A DNA stretch of 64,000 nucleotides from Chitinophagaceae bacterium (GCA_016787065.1 JAEUVD010000008.1:62001-126000), one strand, 5' to 3'. Shown: positions 1 through 10,138, counted from the first letter of the stretch. Notes: generated by a model from the sequence alone, not told the origin. Made by a program: numbers and translations.

Positions 1-2463
1 GTTACATGTAATTTCTTGTGCACCCGGGTGAATGGCATTATTATTATCATTACAATCGCCATTTTGTAAAATATAACCTTGCGGTTGATTGCAACTATAC
101 TGATAAACACTACTGTTACCATAACCATCTAAATCATTATCTTGATAGTAGAAATTGGCAGCATCGAGATAACTCACATTGAAATACGAAGAGGTAAATG
201 AACATGTATTATTCGCATTATCTCGAATATGAATGAGATGATTGCCTGAAGTAACATTATTAAAAAAAGATGAATTTTGATAACTACCATTGTCGAGCGC
301 ATATTGCATGCTGCTCTGACACGACAAACAATTTGCATAAACTGTTATGCTTCCATCGGCAACAGCATTGCAACTTACCGGTGTTGTTACAATACTGTCG
401 AGCGTTATGATACAACTAGGATCTTGCACACAAAGGTTAACGGATGATCCATCATTGAGTAAGTCCCACAATCTCAAGTAAACAGTTTGACCGGCAAGTG
501 AAGCATTGCTATAGTTTAAAACATTAACAGGCGATGTTGCACTCGAACAAATTAAAGGGGTAAACGAAGTACAGCTACCTGAGTACAGCGCTAGTTGAGG
601 CTGAAAATTTCCGCTCGTACCTGTTGCGCTTACCTTGAGCATACCGGAGGCTGGCATAGTGAATGTGAACCACAAATCGGTAGTAGCACTCGAGTTACAA
701 GAAGGCGTAGGCATAGAGGATTCACCTGTACAGCCAATCAGCGAATAGGTATTTTGAATACAAGAATTAGTTACGGTTAAATTTTGTGGTGTGCTGCAAA
801 AGTCATTTTCTAATGTTGCAGGTTCCCAAACACAGAGTGAAAACAAAACCTCTAAGAAATTACTATTGGTGTACCACACACGGAGATATACGGTTTGTCC
901 GCCTAAACCATGATTATGGATATTAATATAGTTAGTTGAATAAGCACATTCAAGGGGTTGGAAATTACCACAGCTTCCGGTGTAAACTGCAAAGGATGCA
1001 GCGTTACCGGTTGGTCTTTCAATTCGTGCATGTCCTGATAACGGCATCGTAAATTTATACCATAAGTCGCCGCCATCATAAAATCCGCAGGTTGGATTAG
1101 GTGCAACAGACAGCGGTTCGGAAGTTACCCCAATCGTAGAATAAGGGCCGCTGGCTGTACACATTGTATTTACTGGTAAGCTGATGGCATTGGCACAAAA
1201 ATCATTGGCTAACGTTGGCGGCTCCCAAGCACAGATGGTAAACGTTGCCACACTATACGCGTTATTCGTGTACCATGCTCGGATGTATATGCTTTGATTA
1301 GCCAGGGCTGGGTCATTAAAATTTACAGAATTACTGGGGTAAGTGCAACGAATTTCATTGAAGTTGCCACAGCTTCCAGTATAGAAGGCATAGGAAACAG
1401 CTCCTGAGATGATATTCCTTTCGATTCTCAACTTCCCCGAAGCTGGAACAACCACTTTAAACCAAATATCACCACCGCCATAAAAACCACAACCCGGATT
1501 TGCAACAACAGATAAAGGCTCGGCTGTGGCTCCAATTGTGCTGTAAACTGGTGATGGTACACAGGTTGATTGTACAGGTAAAACAATTGCGTCGGAACAA
1601 TGATCATTTGATGCAGTTGGAGGCTCCCAAACACAAAGGTTGAAACTGCCACCACCTTGTGAATTGTTTAAATCAAAAACTCGGATGTAAAGCGTTGAAC
1701 CTGCCATACTAAGGTTGTTGATATTAAAAGCTTGATTACCTCCACAAAACAGTTGTGTGAATGCTCCACAAGTTCCGGAATAGATAGCATAATAGGCGTT
1801 GATACTGGATACATTACTTAATTCAAATCTTAATTTGCCACTTGATGGCACTGTAGTTTTGAACCAAACATCACCTCCCTGATAAACACCACAGGTTGGA
1901 CTGGGTGCGGTTCCGGTGGTATCGGTAGTAGCACCATAGGTGGTGTAAGTGGTCATAGAACATGCGTTGCCCGGAACGATATCAAGCGCATTACTACAAG
2001 AATCATTAGAAGGGGTGTTTGGTTCCCAGGCGCATATGCTAAAGTTGGTTGAAGTAAGAGAATTATATCGCCATACGCGAATATAAAGTTCGGTGCCTGC
2101 TAATGAAGGATTATTGATATTGTGAAAAAGGGAACCCAGAAAGCAATTTGTTTTTACTAACGACGTACAAGAAGTGCCCGAGTAGAGTGCCCACCCTATT
2201 AGCGGGCCGCTTTGTTGAAGTTTTATTTGAAGATGGCCGGATGCAGGTATAGTAAGTTTAAACCATACATCATTCCCTAAATACGCATGGCATGCTGGCG
2301 ACGGAGTCGTACTCGATGTTGCACCTAATGTTGTATAACTCGTTAAGGTACAGCTAGAGCCAACGGTGAGAAGAGTAGCGCTCGAACAATCGTCGCCGAC
2401 TGATGATTGTGCTAACAACTGTTTTGATATAAAAACAAGAAGGAGGTAAACTATTCTTTTCAT
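1..2463 (-). CDS. Secreted repeat protein with five PPC-like domains, a SprB-like repeat and a MopE-type metal-binding motif (C-terminus beyond window)
   Basis: The frame is open without a stop from the ATG at 2463 to the window edge, so 821 residues are visible and the C-terminus is missing. Residues 1-19 (MKRIVYLLLVFISKQLLAQ) form a signal peptide. Five tandem domains of about 133 residues follow (about 22-680). Each carries D-(V/I/L)-W-(F/Y), a P-x-S-G-x-L/A strand, an ALYSG-C-type turn and, in most copies, a closing C-x-WEP. They resemble the prepeptidase C-terminal-like beta-sandwich domains of Bacteroidota exoproteins. Residues about 681-760 look like a SprB repeat. From about 765 there is DNDLDGYGN followed by GDCNDNNNAIHPGAQE, which matches the MopE-type putative metal-binding motif. 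Such proteins usually end in a T9SS sorting domain, but that part is not visible. Expected location: cell surface or secreted. It is transcribed divergently from the gene at 2618. Confidence 0.88.
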   Translation of the reverse strand, partial: MKRIVYLLLVFISKQLLAQSSVGDDCSSATLLTVGSSCTLTSYTTLGATSSTTPSPACHAYLGNDVWFKLTIPASGHLQIKLQQSGPLIGWALYSGTSCTSLVKTNCFLGSLFHNINNPSLAGTELYIRVWRYNSLTSTNFSICAWEPNTPSNDSCSNALDIVPGNACSMTTYTTYGATTDTTGTAPSPTCGVYQGGDVWFKTTVPSSGKLRFELSNVSSINAYYAIYSGTCGAFTQLFCGGNQAFNINNLSMAGSTLYIRVFDLNNSQGGGSFNLCVWEPPTASNDHCSDAIVLPVQSTCVPSPVYSTIGATAEPLSVVANPGCGFYGGGDIWFKVVVPASGKLRIERNIISGAVSYAFYTGSCGNFNEIRCTYPSNSVNFNDPALANQSIYIRAWYTNNAYSVATFTICAWEPPTLANDFCANAISLPVNTMCTASGPYSTIGVTSEPLSVAPNPTCGFYDGGDLWYKFTMPLSGHARIERPTGNAASFAVYTGSCGNFQPLECAYSTNYINIHNHGLGGQTVYLRVWYTNSNFLEVLFSLCVWEPATLENDFCSTPQNLTVTNSCIQNTYSLIGCTGESSMPTPSCNSSATTDLWFTFTMPASGMLKVSATGTSGNFQPQLALYSGSCTSFTPLICSSATSPVNVLNYSNASLAGQTVYLRLWDLLNDGSSVNLCVQDPSCIITLDSIVTTPVSCNAVADGSITVYANCLSCQSSMQYALDNGSYQNSSFFNNVTSGNHLIHIRDNANNTCSFTSSYFNVSYLDAANFYYQDNDLDGYGNSSVYQYSCNQPQGYILQNGDCNDNNNAIHPGAQEITCN
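420..2400 (-). repeat. About 400-bp tandem coding repeat, five copies
   Basis: The block encoding the W-E-P segment (GG-T/C-TCCCA on the plus strand) recurs near 821, 1220, 1622 and 2021. The period is therefore 399-402 bases, or 133-134 codons, inside the minus-strand surface-protein gene. Copies are diverged in DNA but aligned in protein, so this is an old intragenic domain duplication and not a mobile repeat. Confidence 0.8.
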
Positions 2464-2617
2464 AAGCAGGGGTTGTTCTCCCAAATTTAATCTTTAAATT
2501 ATTGATAACGATTAGAAGGAGACTTGATTTTAATTAAGACTTCGATGAAATATACCCTCTTCAGGGTATTGAAACCGGTAAAAGCCCTATCTAATTTTGC
2601 CTCTAAAATTTAATGTC

Positions 2618-3862
2618 ATGAACTATCTACAAACTTCTATCCGAATCTTCATTTTCATTTGCTTTGTTCTTCAAAGTAATCGTCTTTTCTCTACCGATCT
2701 TATTGTTGCTCCCGGCGGAACCGGAGGGTCCTATGCTACTTTAGGAGCTGCTATTGCTGCTGCTAGCGCCGGCGATCGAATTATAGTTTACCCGCAACCT
2801 AATAATGCTGCGTATAGTGAAACTGCTTTAACTATAACCAAAAGTCTTCAAATTTTATCAGCCAACGAAGGTGCCTTTTATACTATTGATGCACCAAGTA
2901 TTACCATTACACCTGCTACGGCGAATGCAACCATTACCATCATTGGTATGAAATTGCTTACAGGTGGAATTGCCACCGGAGCGGCATCGCCGGCAGGTGC
3001 ACGTACCAATATTAATTTAATGAATGATTCCATTAAAGTTGGTGCGGTATCTATTACACACGATAATTATAACCTTACGGCTGCGGCTAATTATATCGAC
3101 AATGGTGTTACGTTCAAATATGGTAAATTATTAGGGAATGCTATTTCATCGATTGTTACAGTAAATAATGATGCTTCTACAAACAACGTAGGCGATACAA
3201 CATTAATTATTGGCAATCGAATTAATTTCTATACGAGTGTAAATACTGGTGGAATAAACTGGAATTCAACTTCGCAATTTTTTAATTTCCAGAATAATTT
3301 TATTATCGCTTCTTATCCTTCGAGTAATACCAATGTAGGTATTATTGTGAATACTTCTCGCGCGGGTAATGCAGCAACCAATTTGATTCTTAACAATACC
3401 ATTTGTAAAATCACTTATTCCTTATATGGTGCTATGTCGGTTGCTTTAAACGCTACAGCTTCCGTAGATGTGTTAAACAATCTAGTAATTGCTCCACTCT
3501 ATGCCTATGGCATTGGTTTAGGTACAGGAAACGCTAATGCACACTATAATTACTGTACTTCTTTTAGTGGTTTCACGAACGATGGTACCAATGTTTCGCC
3601 AACCAACACAACCCTTAATACAACTACCGGTGCCATTACAAATCCTTTATCCAATGCGATCAATGGCGGAACACCCGATTCAGCGTATGCCGATATTGAT
3701 CTAACTCGGAATGATGCAGGATGTTATGGTGGTTCTTATACACAGGATAATTTCTTTCCAATTACAGCAAACGATTGGGCACGTGTTATTTTAGTAACAG
3801 CTCCACGTCGAGTAATGGTAAATAGTACGATTAATGTGCAAGCAATCGGTTTCGATAAATAG
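2618..3862 (+). CDS. Secreted right-handed beta-helix (pectin-lyase-like) protein, function unknown
   Basis: The product has 414 residues. I chose the ATG at 2618 because it opens a signal peptide (MNYLQTSIRIFIFICFVLQS); an in-frame TTG at 2597 would add seven residues before it. The mature part begins with DLIVAPGGTGGSYATLGAAI and AGDRIIVYPQPNN, the usual N-terminal cap and first rungs of pectate-lyase-like parallel beta-helices. Short hydrophobic, Asn/Thr-rich rungs (TLIIGNRINF, NLILNNTICK, SVDVLNNLVIAP) follow. I see no catalytic signature and no T9SS C-terminal sorting domain. It ends 36 bases before the giant SprB-repeat gene on the same strand, so the two are probably co-transcribed. 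It may be a surface-fibre or adhesin partner, or a polysaccharide-binding protein; this is inference. Confidence 0.8.
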   Translation: MNYLQTSIRIFIFICFVLQSNRLFSTDLIVAPGGTGGSYATLGAAIAAASAGDRIIVYPQPNNAAYSETALTITKSLQILSANEGAFYTIDAPSITITPATANATITIIGMKLLTGGIATGAASPAGARTNINLMNDSIKVGAVSITHDNYNLTAAANYIDNGVTFKYGKLLGNAISSIVTVNNDASTNNVGDTTLIIGNRINFYTSVNTGGINWNSTSQFFNFQNNFIIASYPSSNTNVGIIVNTSRAGNAATNLILNNTICKITYSLYGAMSVALNATASVDVLNNLVIAPLYAYGIGLGTGNANAHYNYCTSFSGFTNDGTNVSPTNTTLNTTTGAITNPLSNAINGGTPDSAYADIDLTRNDAGCYGGSYTQDNFFPITANDWARVILVTAPRRVMVNSTINVQAIGFDK

Positions 3863-3898
3863 TCGAACCGAATTTGTTAACCATTAAATCGTAATCCA

Positions 3899-6800
3899 AT
3901 GAAATTATTTTTTCGTTTAATACTTCTCTTTGCCTTGTTCGCAAGTAAAGAGGGGTTAGCACAACTCGGAAGAGGCAAAATAACTGCCGCTGAGTTTTAC
4001 TTTGACACAGATCCCGGTCAAGGGAGCGCTACGTCATTCACACTCCAAGGAAATGCGAATGATGCCTTCCGAAGTGCCGTGAAAACAGCTACGCTCACGC
4101 TTTCTGCAGGTTCTCATGTATTGCATGTGCGGTATAAAGATTCTCTCGACCAATGGAGTTCAACATTTAAAACGGTATTAGTAGTTGATACCCTGTTAGG
4201 TGCTAGAAATACCGGTGCTTTGTTAGGCAGGGCATACTGGAATGGGAATACTTCCAATGCTACCAACCTCATTATTCTTAACGGTAATATTACGCATGCA
4301 GTAAATACCTTTATTGAAACTACGGCGTTAAGTGGGTTCAGTTCACCCGGACTTCAAAAACTGTCTGTTGAAATTATGGGTGTTGACGGACAGTTTGGAA
4401 AAACCTTCAGTACCGTAATACAATTTGATCAGACCTTAACTTTTACCCGAATTATTTCGGCCGCACTGGCTGAAGTTTATTGGAATAATAATGTTGCACA
4501 AAGTTCAGGATTAATTATCCTGAATGGAAATGGGGGAAATGCTATCAATACGTTTATTACAACCTCCGCCATAAACACTTTCAGTAGCGCCGGTATTCAT
4601 AAAATTAATGTTCGCATGTATGATCCCAATCCGGGAGGCAATGTGAGTCCGGTTTTTACGACCTTACTTAAGATCGATGAAACCTTAACGCCTGATAGAA
4701 CTATTCGTGTAGATGCGGGGAAAATTTGGCTCGATGCTAATGTTCCTTCTTCACCGAATTTGCTAGCGCTAGATGGCAATTATAATCAGTGTATCGAGGA
4801 AGCTATTCATACCTTGTCGGTGTTAACCCAAGGCGTGCATACTATTTCTGTTCAATTTAGAGATTCAACCACAACGAATTGGGGGCCTATTTTCAAAACA
4901 TCGTTTGTTGCTGAAGGCCCACTTTCTTATCGAAATATAAACGTTGCCAGCGGACAATTATTTTGGGATAATGATACCAATTTTATGATGCTACCTTTAG
5001 TTGCTTTCGATGGCGCTTATAGTGATGCCATAGAAGCCGCTTTCGTAAATAATGTACCAACACCAGGCGCAGGATTACATTTACTCTGCGCACGTTTTAA
5101 AGAAGTTGCCAATAACTGGTCGGGTACATTTCGTATTCCGGTTAAAATTGATAACCCTATTTCTGTTCGGGATCTAAAATTAGTTCAAGGCGAAGTACAA
5201 ATTAGTGATACGAGCTTTATGATTATTGCCTTGAATGGTAATTTTAATAAGGCTTTGGATGCAGCACAGACTTCTTTTCTCTCCGGAGGAATTCCAACCG
5301 GACTTCATAAAATGAAAGTAAGAATGAAAGGCCTGGATGCTCATTGGGGGCCTTGGTTTACCTCGGCATTATTAATAACAAATTGTATCTCTGCTGCAAA
5401 CCCGACAATAACACCTTCAGGTCCATTATCATTTTGTAATGGCGGACAAGTTGTGTTGCAAGCTACAGCAGGATATAACACCTACACTTGGTATCGCAAT
5501 AATGTTCAAGTTGGAACCGGTACCTCCTTTACTGCCACACAAACTGGTTCGTATGTGGTAGTAGTAACAGACGGTACTAATTGTCCGGGGGCATCCCCTG
5601 CAGCCACCGTGAATGTTGGTATTCCGGATGCAACCATTACAGGTAATCCAACCTTTTGTGCAGGAAGTACAGATAGTTTAATGGTACCACAAGGGTATAC
5701 AAGTTATACCTGGTCTGGCGGTGGAACATCGTACAAAAAATATATTACCCTACCGGGAACGTATACGGTTACCGTAACCAATAGTGCTGGTTGTACGAAT
5801 TCATCATCGTTCACAATAGCTATGCTTCCACAACCAACGCAACCTGTTGTAACTGCTAATGGACCAACATCTATTTGTCCAGGACAGCAAGTCACTTTAA
5901 CCTCAAACGTAACAGGTAATATTCAATGGAATGTTGGCCCTTCTACACCATCAATTACGGTTGATAGTTCAGGCTTGTATTATGTAACGGTAACAGGTGC
6001 TAATGGCTGTTCAAATTCATCTACGCCAATTCAGGTGATAAAGAATAGTTCACCTACGGCGAATGTGTATGCGAGTGGCCCTTTAACATTTTGCGATGGC
6101 GAGCAAGTAACGCTTAGTACCGATGCGGCAAACGCTTATTTGTGGAATACGGGTGCAACTACCGCTTCTATTACGGTTACGACTTCAGGAAGCTATTCTG
6201 TAATTAGAACTGTAAATACTGGTTGTCAGGCGCAATCGGCCAATGTTACTGTTGTGGTCAATCCATTACCTAATGTTCCGGTGGTTAGCGCTAGTGGTCC
6301 ACTTGATTTTTGTAATGGAAATTCTGTGGTATTAACTTCCAACTCTTCCTCTAATAATACTTGGAGTACACATGAAACTGCGCAAAGTATTACAGTTTAT
6401 TCTTCAGCGGTAGTAGTAGATACCGTAACGAATAGTTTTGGATGTAAATCATGGTCGGCGCCGATTACCGTGAATGTTCATCCGGTAGCAACTATCCAAG
6501 CGTCTGGAGCAACAACTTTTTGTGATGGAGACCAGGTTACTTTAACGGCACAACCGTCAAGCGGCGTAAATTACTTATGGTCGAATGGAGCCACTACACA
6601 AAGTATTCCTGTTACTACCTCTCAAAATTTATCGGTAATAGTTACTGAAATCGGCCCTGGTTGCAAGGATACGGCTTACCAAAATGTTACCGTACATCCG
6701 TTACCATCAGGTACCATAAGTGCGTCTGGTTCAACAACCATTTGTGATGGTACTAATTTGGTACTGAATACCAGTGGTTCTCCGAATTGTATATACCAAT

Positions 6801-9800
6801 GGTACTTCAATGGTTCGCCAATTACCTATAGCGTTTATCAATATTATTGTTCTTGTTATCAGACATACAATGTATATGGTTATTCGTTGAATGCAGGTAA
6901 TTCAGGTTCTTATCAGGCAAAGATTATCGACACGCTAACAGGTTGTTTCTCCTTTACGAATAGCATTTCGGTGAATGTAATTTTGCCATCTAAACCGGTT
7001 ATTACGGCTAATGGAGGAACTACGTTATGTATAGGAGCCAATACACAACTCACATCAACTCCTGCGGTTTCTTACCTCTGGAATAACGGCGCAACCACAC
7101 AACAAATTACGGCAACCACTGCCGGTAATTATGTGGTTACCATTACCGATGTAAATGGTTGTACAAGAAGTTCCGACCCAACACCGGTTACTTTCTATCC
7201 TATTGCACAAATTGTACCTAGTGGACCTACAACATTTTGTAGTGGCAGTAGTGTGAATTTATCTTCTTCAATCAATGGCTCTTATCAATGGAGTACAGGT
7301 AGCACGAATGCCACACTTCAAAATATATCCGCAGCAGGAATTTATACCTTGGTTGTTACCGATATTAATGGTTGTACATCTCCAGCTACTTCGGTAACGG
7401 TTGTAGTTAACCCGTTGCCGGTTGGAAGTATTCAATATGCCGATTCGGCTGCTGCATGTGAAGGCAATGCGGTTGTTTTCCATACCAGTTCAGTTCCAAA
7501 TTGTATTTATAAGTGGTATAGGAATGGTGTTGCACTATCCTATCCTGTTTATAATAATCAATGTGCATGTTATGTAACACATTATGTATATGGTTACAGT
7601 TATTCAGCAACTTCTTCTGGGAATTATAGTGCCGAAATTATTGATACATTAACTGGTTGCTCTTCCGTAACAACCCAGTTAACAGCTACGATTATGCCGT
7701 TACCAGTTCCATCAATAGTTCAAACTGCATTTATTTCATGTAACGGACAGCAAACAGCAACTTTAGTTGGAAGCGCCGGAGGATCAATTTCTCCTTATGC
7801 CTATTCATGGAGTAACTATATTAGTAATACTGTTAATTCCAATCTTGGAGCCGGTACTTACGCTTTAACGGTTACCGACGGTCATGGATGTACACAAAGT
7901 ACAAGTTATACGGTAAGTCAGCCTGCGGTAATAACCGCCATGGCGAGCAGTCCGACGAATACTCGAGGTTATCAGATTTCATGTTATGGCGGGAATGATG
8001 GTAGCGCCAGTGTAAGTGCTTCGGGAGGAAACCCACCTTTTACGTATTTATGGAATACCGGAGCTACAACTTCAACTATTTCCAATTTAGTGGCGGGTAC
8101 CTATACCGTTACTGTTTTTGATGCACTAGGTTGTACCCCTGGTACTGCCACTGTAACCTTAACACAACCTCCTATCTTGAGCGTAAGTCTTCAGCCAGTT
8201 ACACACTATGGTGGACATCATATTTCTTGTTTTGGTGGACATGATGGTAAGATACTCACTCTGGTAACCGGAGGAACAGCTACAATGAGTTACGCATGGA
8301 GTAACGGACAAACTAGTGCAATAGCCGATTCGCTCTTGGCTGGAAGTTATTCCGTTATTGTAACCGATTCAGTTGGTTGTACGGCAACATCATCCACAAC
8401 CTTAACACAACCAAGTTCTTTAACGCATAGTTTTAGTACATCACAATTTAGTGGTTATGAAATTTCCTGTTACGGATTAAACGATGGTACTATTCAAACA
8501 TTGGTGAACGGTGGTATTTCTCCGTATCATATTTTCTGGACAGATACGAATTACAACTTCAACCGATCAAATGTAGCAGCTGGTTCCTACCATGTTGTAA
8601 TTTCAGATACGCTTGGTTGTACGAATATAGATTCCATCGTGATGCATCAACCCGATTCGATTCAACTCGTTACAACCAATGATACCCTGAATTGTTATGG
8701 CGATCAGAATGGTGAAGTTATTGCAACAGCATCCGGCATGTTTGCACCGTTTACTTATCAATGGACTTCCTTCGGAGCGAATGCAATACAGTCAAATTTA
8801 GCAGCCGGTAACTACGTAGTAACTGCAACCGATACCCGTGGTTGTATGCGCGTTGCTCAGGCTACTGTTTCGCAACCAAGTGCTGTTCAGGCGTATGCTT
8901 TCGGAACCTTTATCGGATGCGGTACGCAAATAGGTTTGCTTTCGGTAACAGGTACAGGAGGCTTCCCTCCATACACCCAACTTTGGAGTAATGGTTCAAC
9001 TGCTTCCTTCCAAAACAATCAACCCTTAGGTACCTATAGCGTAACCTTAACCGATATGCATGGGTGTATTGATACCGCAACGGCTATCATTATTCAACCG
9101 CCTACGTTAAATGCTACGGTTACTAATTATAGCACCACTTGTGATAGTATTACAACGGTGCCGGCAGCACATGTAAGTGTAGCGGTAACCGGAGGTGTTC
9201 CACCGTATATGTATTTATGGAGTAATGGTGCTACAACAAGTAGTATTCAAAACCTTAGCACCGGATATTATAATGTTATTGTTACCGATGCAAATGGATG
9301 CACCGTGAATCCAACGGCATATGCGTTTAACAACGATGCGGCATCGTTTACAGGTGATACCTTAGTATGTATTGGTGAAGCAGCGCATTTAACCGCCATG
9401 CCGGGAAGTAATTATCAATGGAAAATTGGTAACGTAACAGTAAGCACACAAGCATCGGTTAATCTCGATCCGGGAATTTATACCCTAACTATGGTGAACC
9501 TTAACGGTTGTACCGTAAGTAAAACATTCCATGTACAAGAACATAACTGTAATACGGTTATTACTATTGGTTGTTACTTAGAAGGTTATTACAACGGAGG
9601 TGGTTTGATGAAACCGGTATTATGGAATCAAGGTATTGGAAGTTCTTTAACAGATTGCGATACCATAACCGTTGAACTTCATGAAGCTGTTTATCCGTAC
9701 AATGTTGTTCAGAGTAATCAGGTGATGTTACAAACCAATGGAACGGCAAGCGTTTCCTATCCGCCTTTTACAGATAATTTGTATTTAGTAATTAAGCAAC

Positions 9801-10123
9801 GAAACCATGTTGAAACCTGGTCGGCTGCGCCACTAGCGCTTGTGCCTGGAAGCAATAATTACGATTTCACTACCCAAGCCAACAAAGCATTCGGTTCAAA
9901 TCAAACAATGGTGGCACCGGGGAAATGGGCTTTCTATTGTGGTGATATTAATCAAGATCTAACCGTGGATGTGTTTGATTTTCTGATTATGGATCCAGAT
10001 ATTATTGCTGGTGTTGGTGGTTACTATGTAACTGATGTAAATGGTGATGGTGCCGTAGATTCTTTCGACTATATTAGTTTAGAACCTAATATTGTTGGAG
10101 GGGTAGGAGCGGCCACGCCTTAA
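3899..10123 (+). CDS. Giant SprB-repeat surface protein with dockerin-like C-terminus
   Basis: The product has 2074 residues, and MKLFFRLILLFALFASKEGLAQ is a signal peptide. Residues 25-495 hold about six 75-80-residue repeats opening AEFYFDTDPG or a variant. Residues about 500-1265 hold Ig/PKD-like modules (ASGPLTFCDGEQVTL, then a W-x-TGATT segment, then GSY-x-V near GC). Residues about 1270-1800 hold seven SprB-type repeats (ISCYGGNDGSASV, GTYTVTVFDALGC). Residues about 1830-2000 form a beta module ending with an RNHVETWSA-type strand. The last 60 residues carry two Ca-binding loops, DINQDLTVDVFDF and DVNGDGAVDSFDY, as in dockerin/EF-hand segments. SprB repeats are known from gliding-motility adhesins. 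Neither a type A sorting domain nor a CHU_C-type one is recognisable at the end. A strong terminator follows. Confidence 0.88.
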   Translation: MKLFFRLILLFALFASKEGLAQLGRGKITAAEFYFDTDPGQGSATSFTLQGNANDAFRSAVKTATLTLSAGSHVLHVRYKDSLDQWSSTFKTVLVVDTLLGARNTGALLGRAYWNGNTSNATNLIILNGNITHAVNTFIETTALSGFSSPGLQKLSVEIMGVDGQFGKTFSTVIQFDQTLTFTRIISAALAEVYWNNNVAQSSGLIILNGNGGNAINTFITTSAINTFSSAGIHKINVRMYDPNPGGNVSPVFTTLLKIDETLTPDRTIRVDAGKIWLDANVPSSPNLLALDGNYNQCIEEAIHTLSVLTQGVHTISVQFRDSTTTNWGPIFKTSFVAEGPLSYRNINVASGQLFWDNDTNFMMLPLVAFDGAYSDAIEAAFVNNVPTPGAGLHLLCARFKEVANNWSGTFRIPVKIDNPISVRDLKLVQGEVQISDTSFMIIALNGNFNKALDAAQTSFLSGGIPTGLHKMKVRMKGLDAHWGPWFTSALLITNCISAANPTITPSGPLSFCNGGQVVLQATAGYNTYTWYRNNVQVGTGTSFTATQTGSYVVVVTDGTNCPGASPAATVNVGIPDATITGNPTFCAGSTDSLMVPQGYTSYTWSGGGTSYKKYITLPGTYTVTVTNSAGCTNSSSFTIAMLPQPTQPVVTANGPTSICPGQQVTLTSNVTGNIQWNVGPSTPSITVDSSGLYYVTVTGANGCSNSSTPIQVIKNSSPTANVYASGPLTFCDGEQVTLSTDAANAYLWNTGATTASITVTTSGSYSVIRTVNTGCQAQSANVTVVVNPLPNVPVVSASGPLDFCNGNSVVLTSNSSSNNTWSTHETAQSITVYSSAVVVDTVTNSFGCKSWSAPITVNVHPVATIQASGATTFCDGDQVTLTAQPSSGVNYLWSNGATTQSIPVTTSQNLSVIVTEIGPGCKDTAYQNVTVHPLPSGTISASGSTTICDGTNLVLNTSGSPNCIYQWYFNGSPITYSVYQYYCSCYQTYNVYGYSLNAGNSGSYQAKIIDTLTGCFSFTNSISVNVILPSKPVITANGGTTLCIGANTQLTSTPAVSYLWNNGATTQQITATTAGNYVVTITDVNGCTRSSDPTPVTFYPIAQIVPSGPTTFCSGSSVNLSSSINGSYQWSTGSTNATLQNISAAGIYTLVVTDINGCTSPATSVTVVVNPLPVGSIQYADSAAACEGNAVVFHTSSVPNCIYKWYRNGVALSYPVYNNQCACYVTHYVYGYSYSATSSGNYSAEIIDTLTGCSSVTTQLTATIMPLPVPSIVQTAFISCNGQQTATLVGSAGGSISPYAYSWSNYISNTVNSNLGAGTYALTVTDGHGCTQSTSYTVSQPAVITAMASSPTNTRGYQISCYGGNDGSASVSASGGNPPFTYLWNTGATTSTISNLVAGTYTVTVFDALGCTPGTATVTLTQPPILSVSLQPVTHYGGHHISCFGGHDGKILTLVTGGTATMSYAWSNGQTSAIADSLLAGSYSVIVTDSVGCTATSSTTLTQPSSLTHSFSTSQFSGYEISCYGLNDGTIQTLVNGGISPYHIFWTDTNYNFNRSNVAAGSYHVVISDTLGCTNIDSIVMHQPDSIQLVTTNDTLNCYGDQNGEVIATASGMFAPFTYQWTSFGANAIQSNLAAGNYVVTATDTRGCMRVAQATVSQPSAVQAYAFGTFIGCGTQIGLLSVTGTGGFPPYTQLWSNGSTASFQNNQPLGTYSVTLTDMHGCIDTATAIIIQPPTLNATVTNYSTTCDSITTVPAAHVSVAVTGGVPPYMYLWSNGATTSSIQNLSTGYYNVIVTDANGCTVNPTAYAFNNDAASFTGDTLVCIGEAAHLTAMPGSNYQWKIGNVTVSTQASVNLDPGIYTLTMVNLNGCTVSKTFHVQEHNCNTVITIGCYLEGYYNGGGLMKPVLWNQGIGSSLTDCDTITVELHEAVYPYNVVQSNQVMLQTNGTASVSYPPFTDNLYLVIKQRNHVETWSAAPLALVPGSNNYDFTTQANKAFGSNQTMVAPGKWAFYCGDINQDLTVDVFDFLIMDPDIIAGVGGYYVTDVNGDGAVDSFDYISLEPNIVGGVGAATP
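7700..9330 (+). repeat. SprB-type repeat array, seven copies (protein level)
   Basis: Within the 2074-residue protein, seven units of about 75 residues begin with an I/L-S/N-C-Y/F-G-like motif (ISCNGQQ, ISCYGGNDG, ISCFGGHDG, ISCYGLNDG, LNCYGDQNG, IGCGTQIG, TTCDSITT). They end in G-x-Y-x-V-x-x-x-D-x-x-GC followed by a QP or similar linker. The last two have decayed signatures. Confidence 0.8.
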
Positions 10124-10138
10124 ATAACATTATCATTT

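Noticed and set aside
3899..10123. Regular repeats that could suggest a CRISPR or satellite array
   Set aside because: The repeats are protein-domain repeats in one continuous reading frame with diverged DNA, with no short identical repeats separated by unique spacers.
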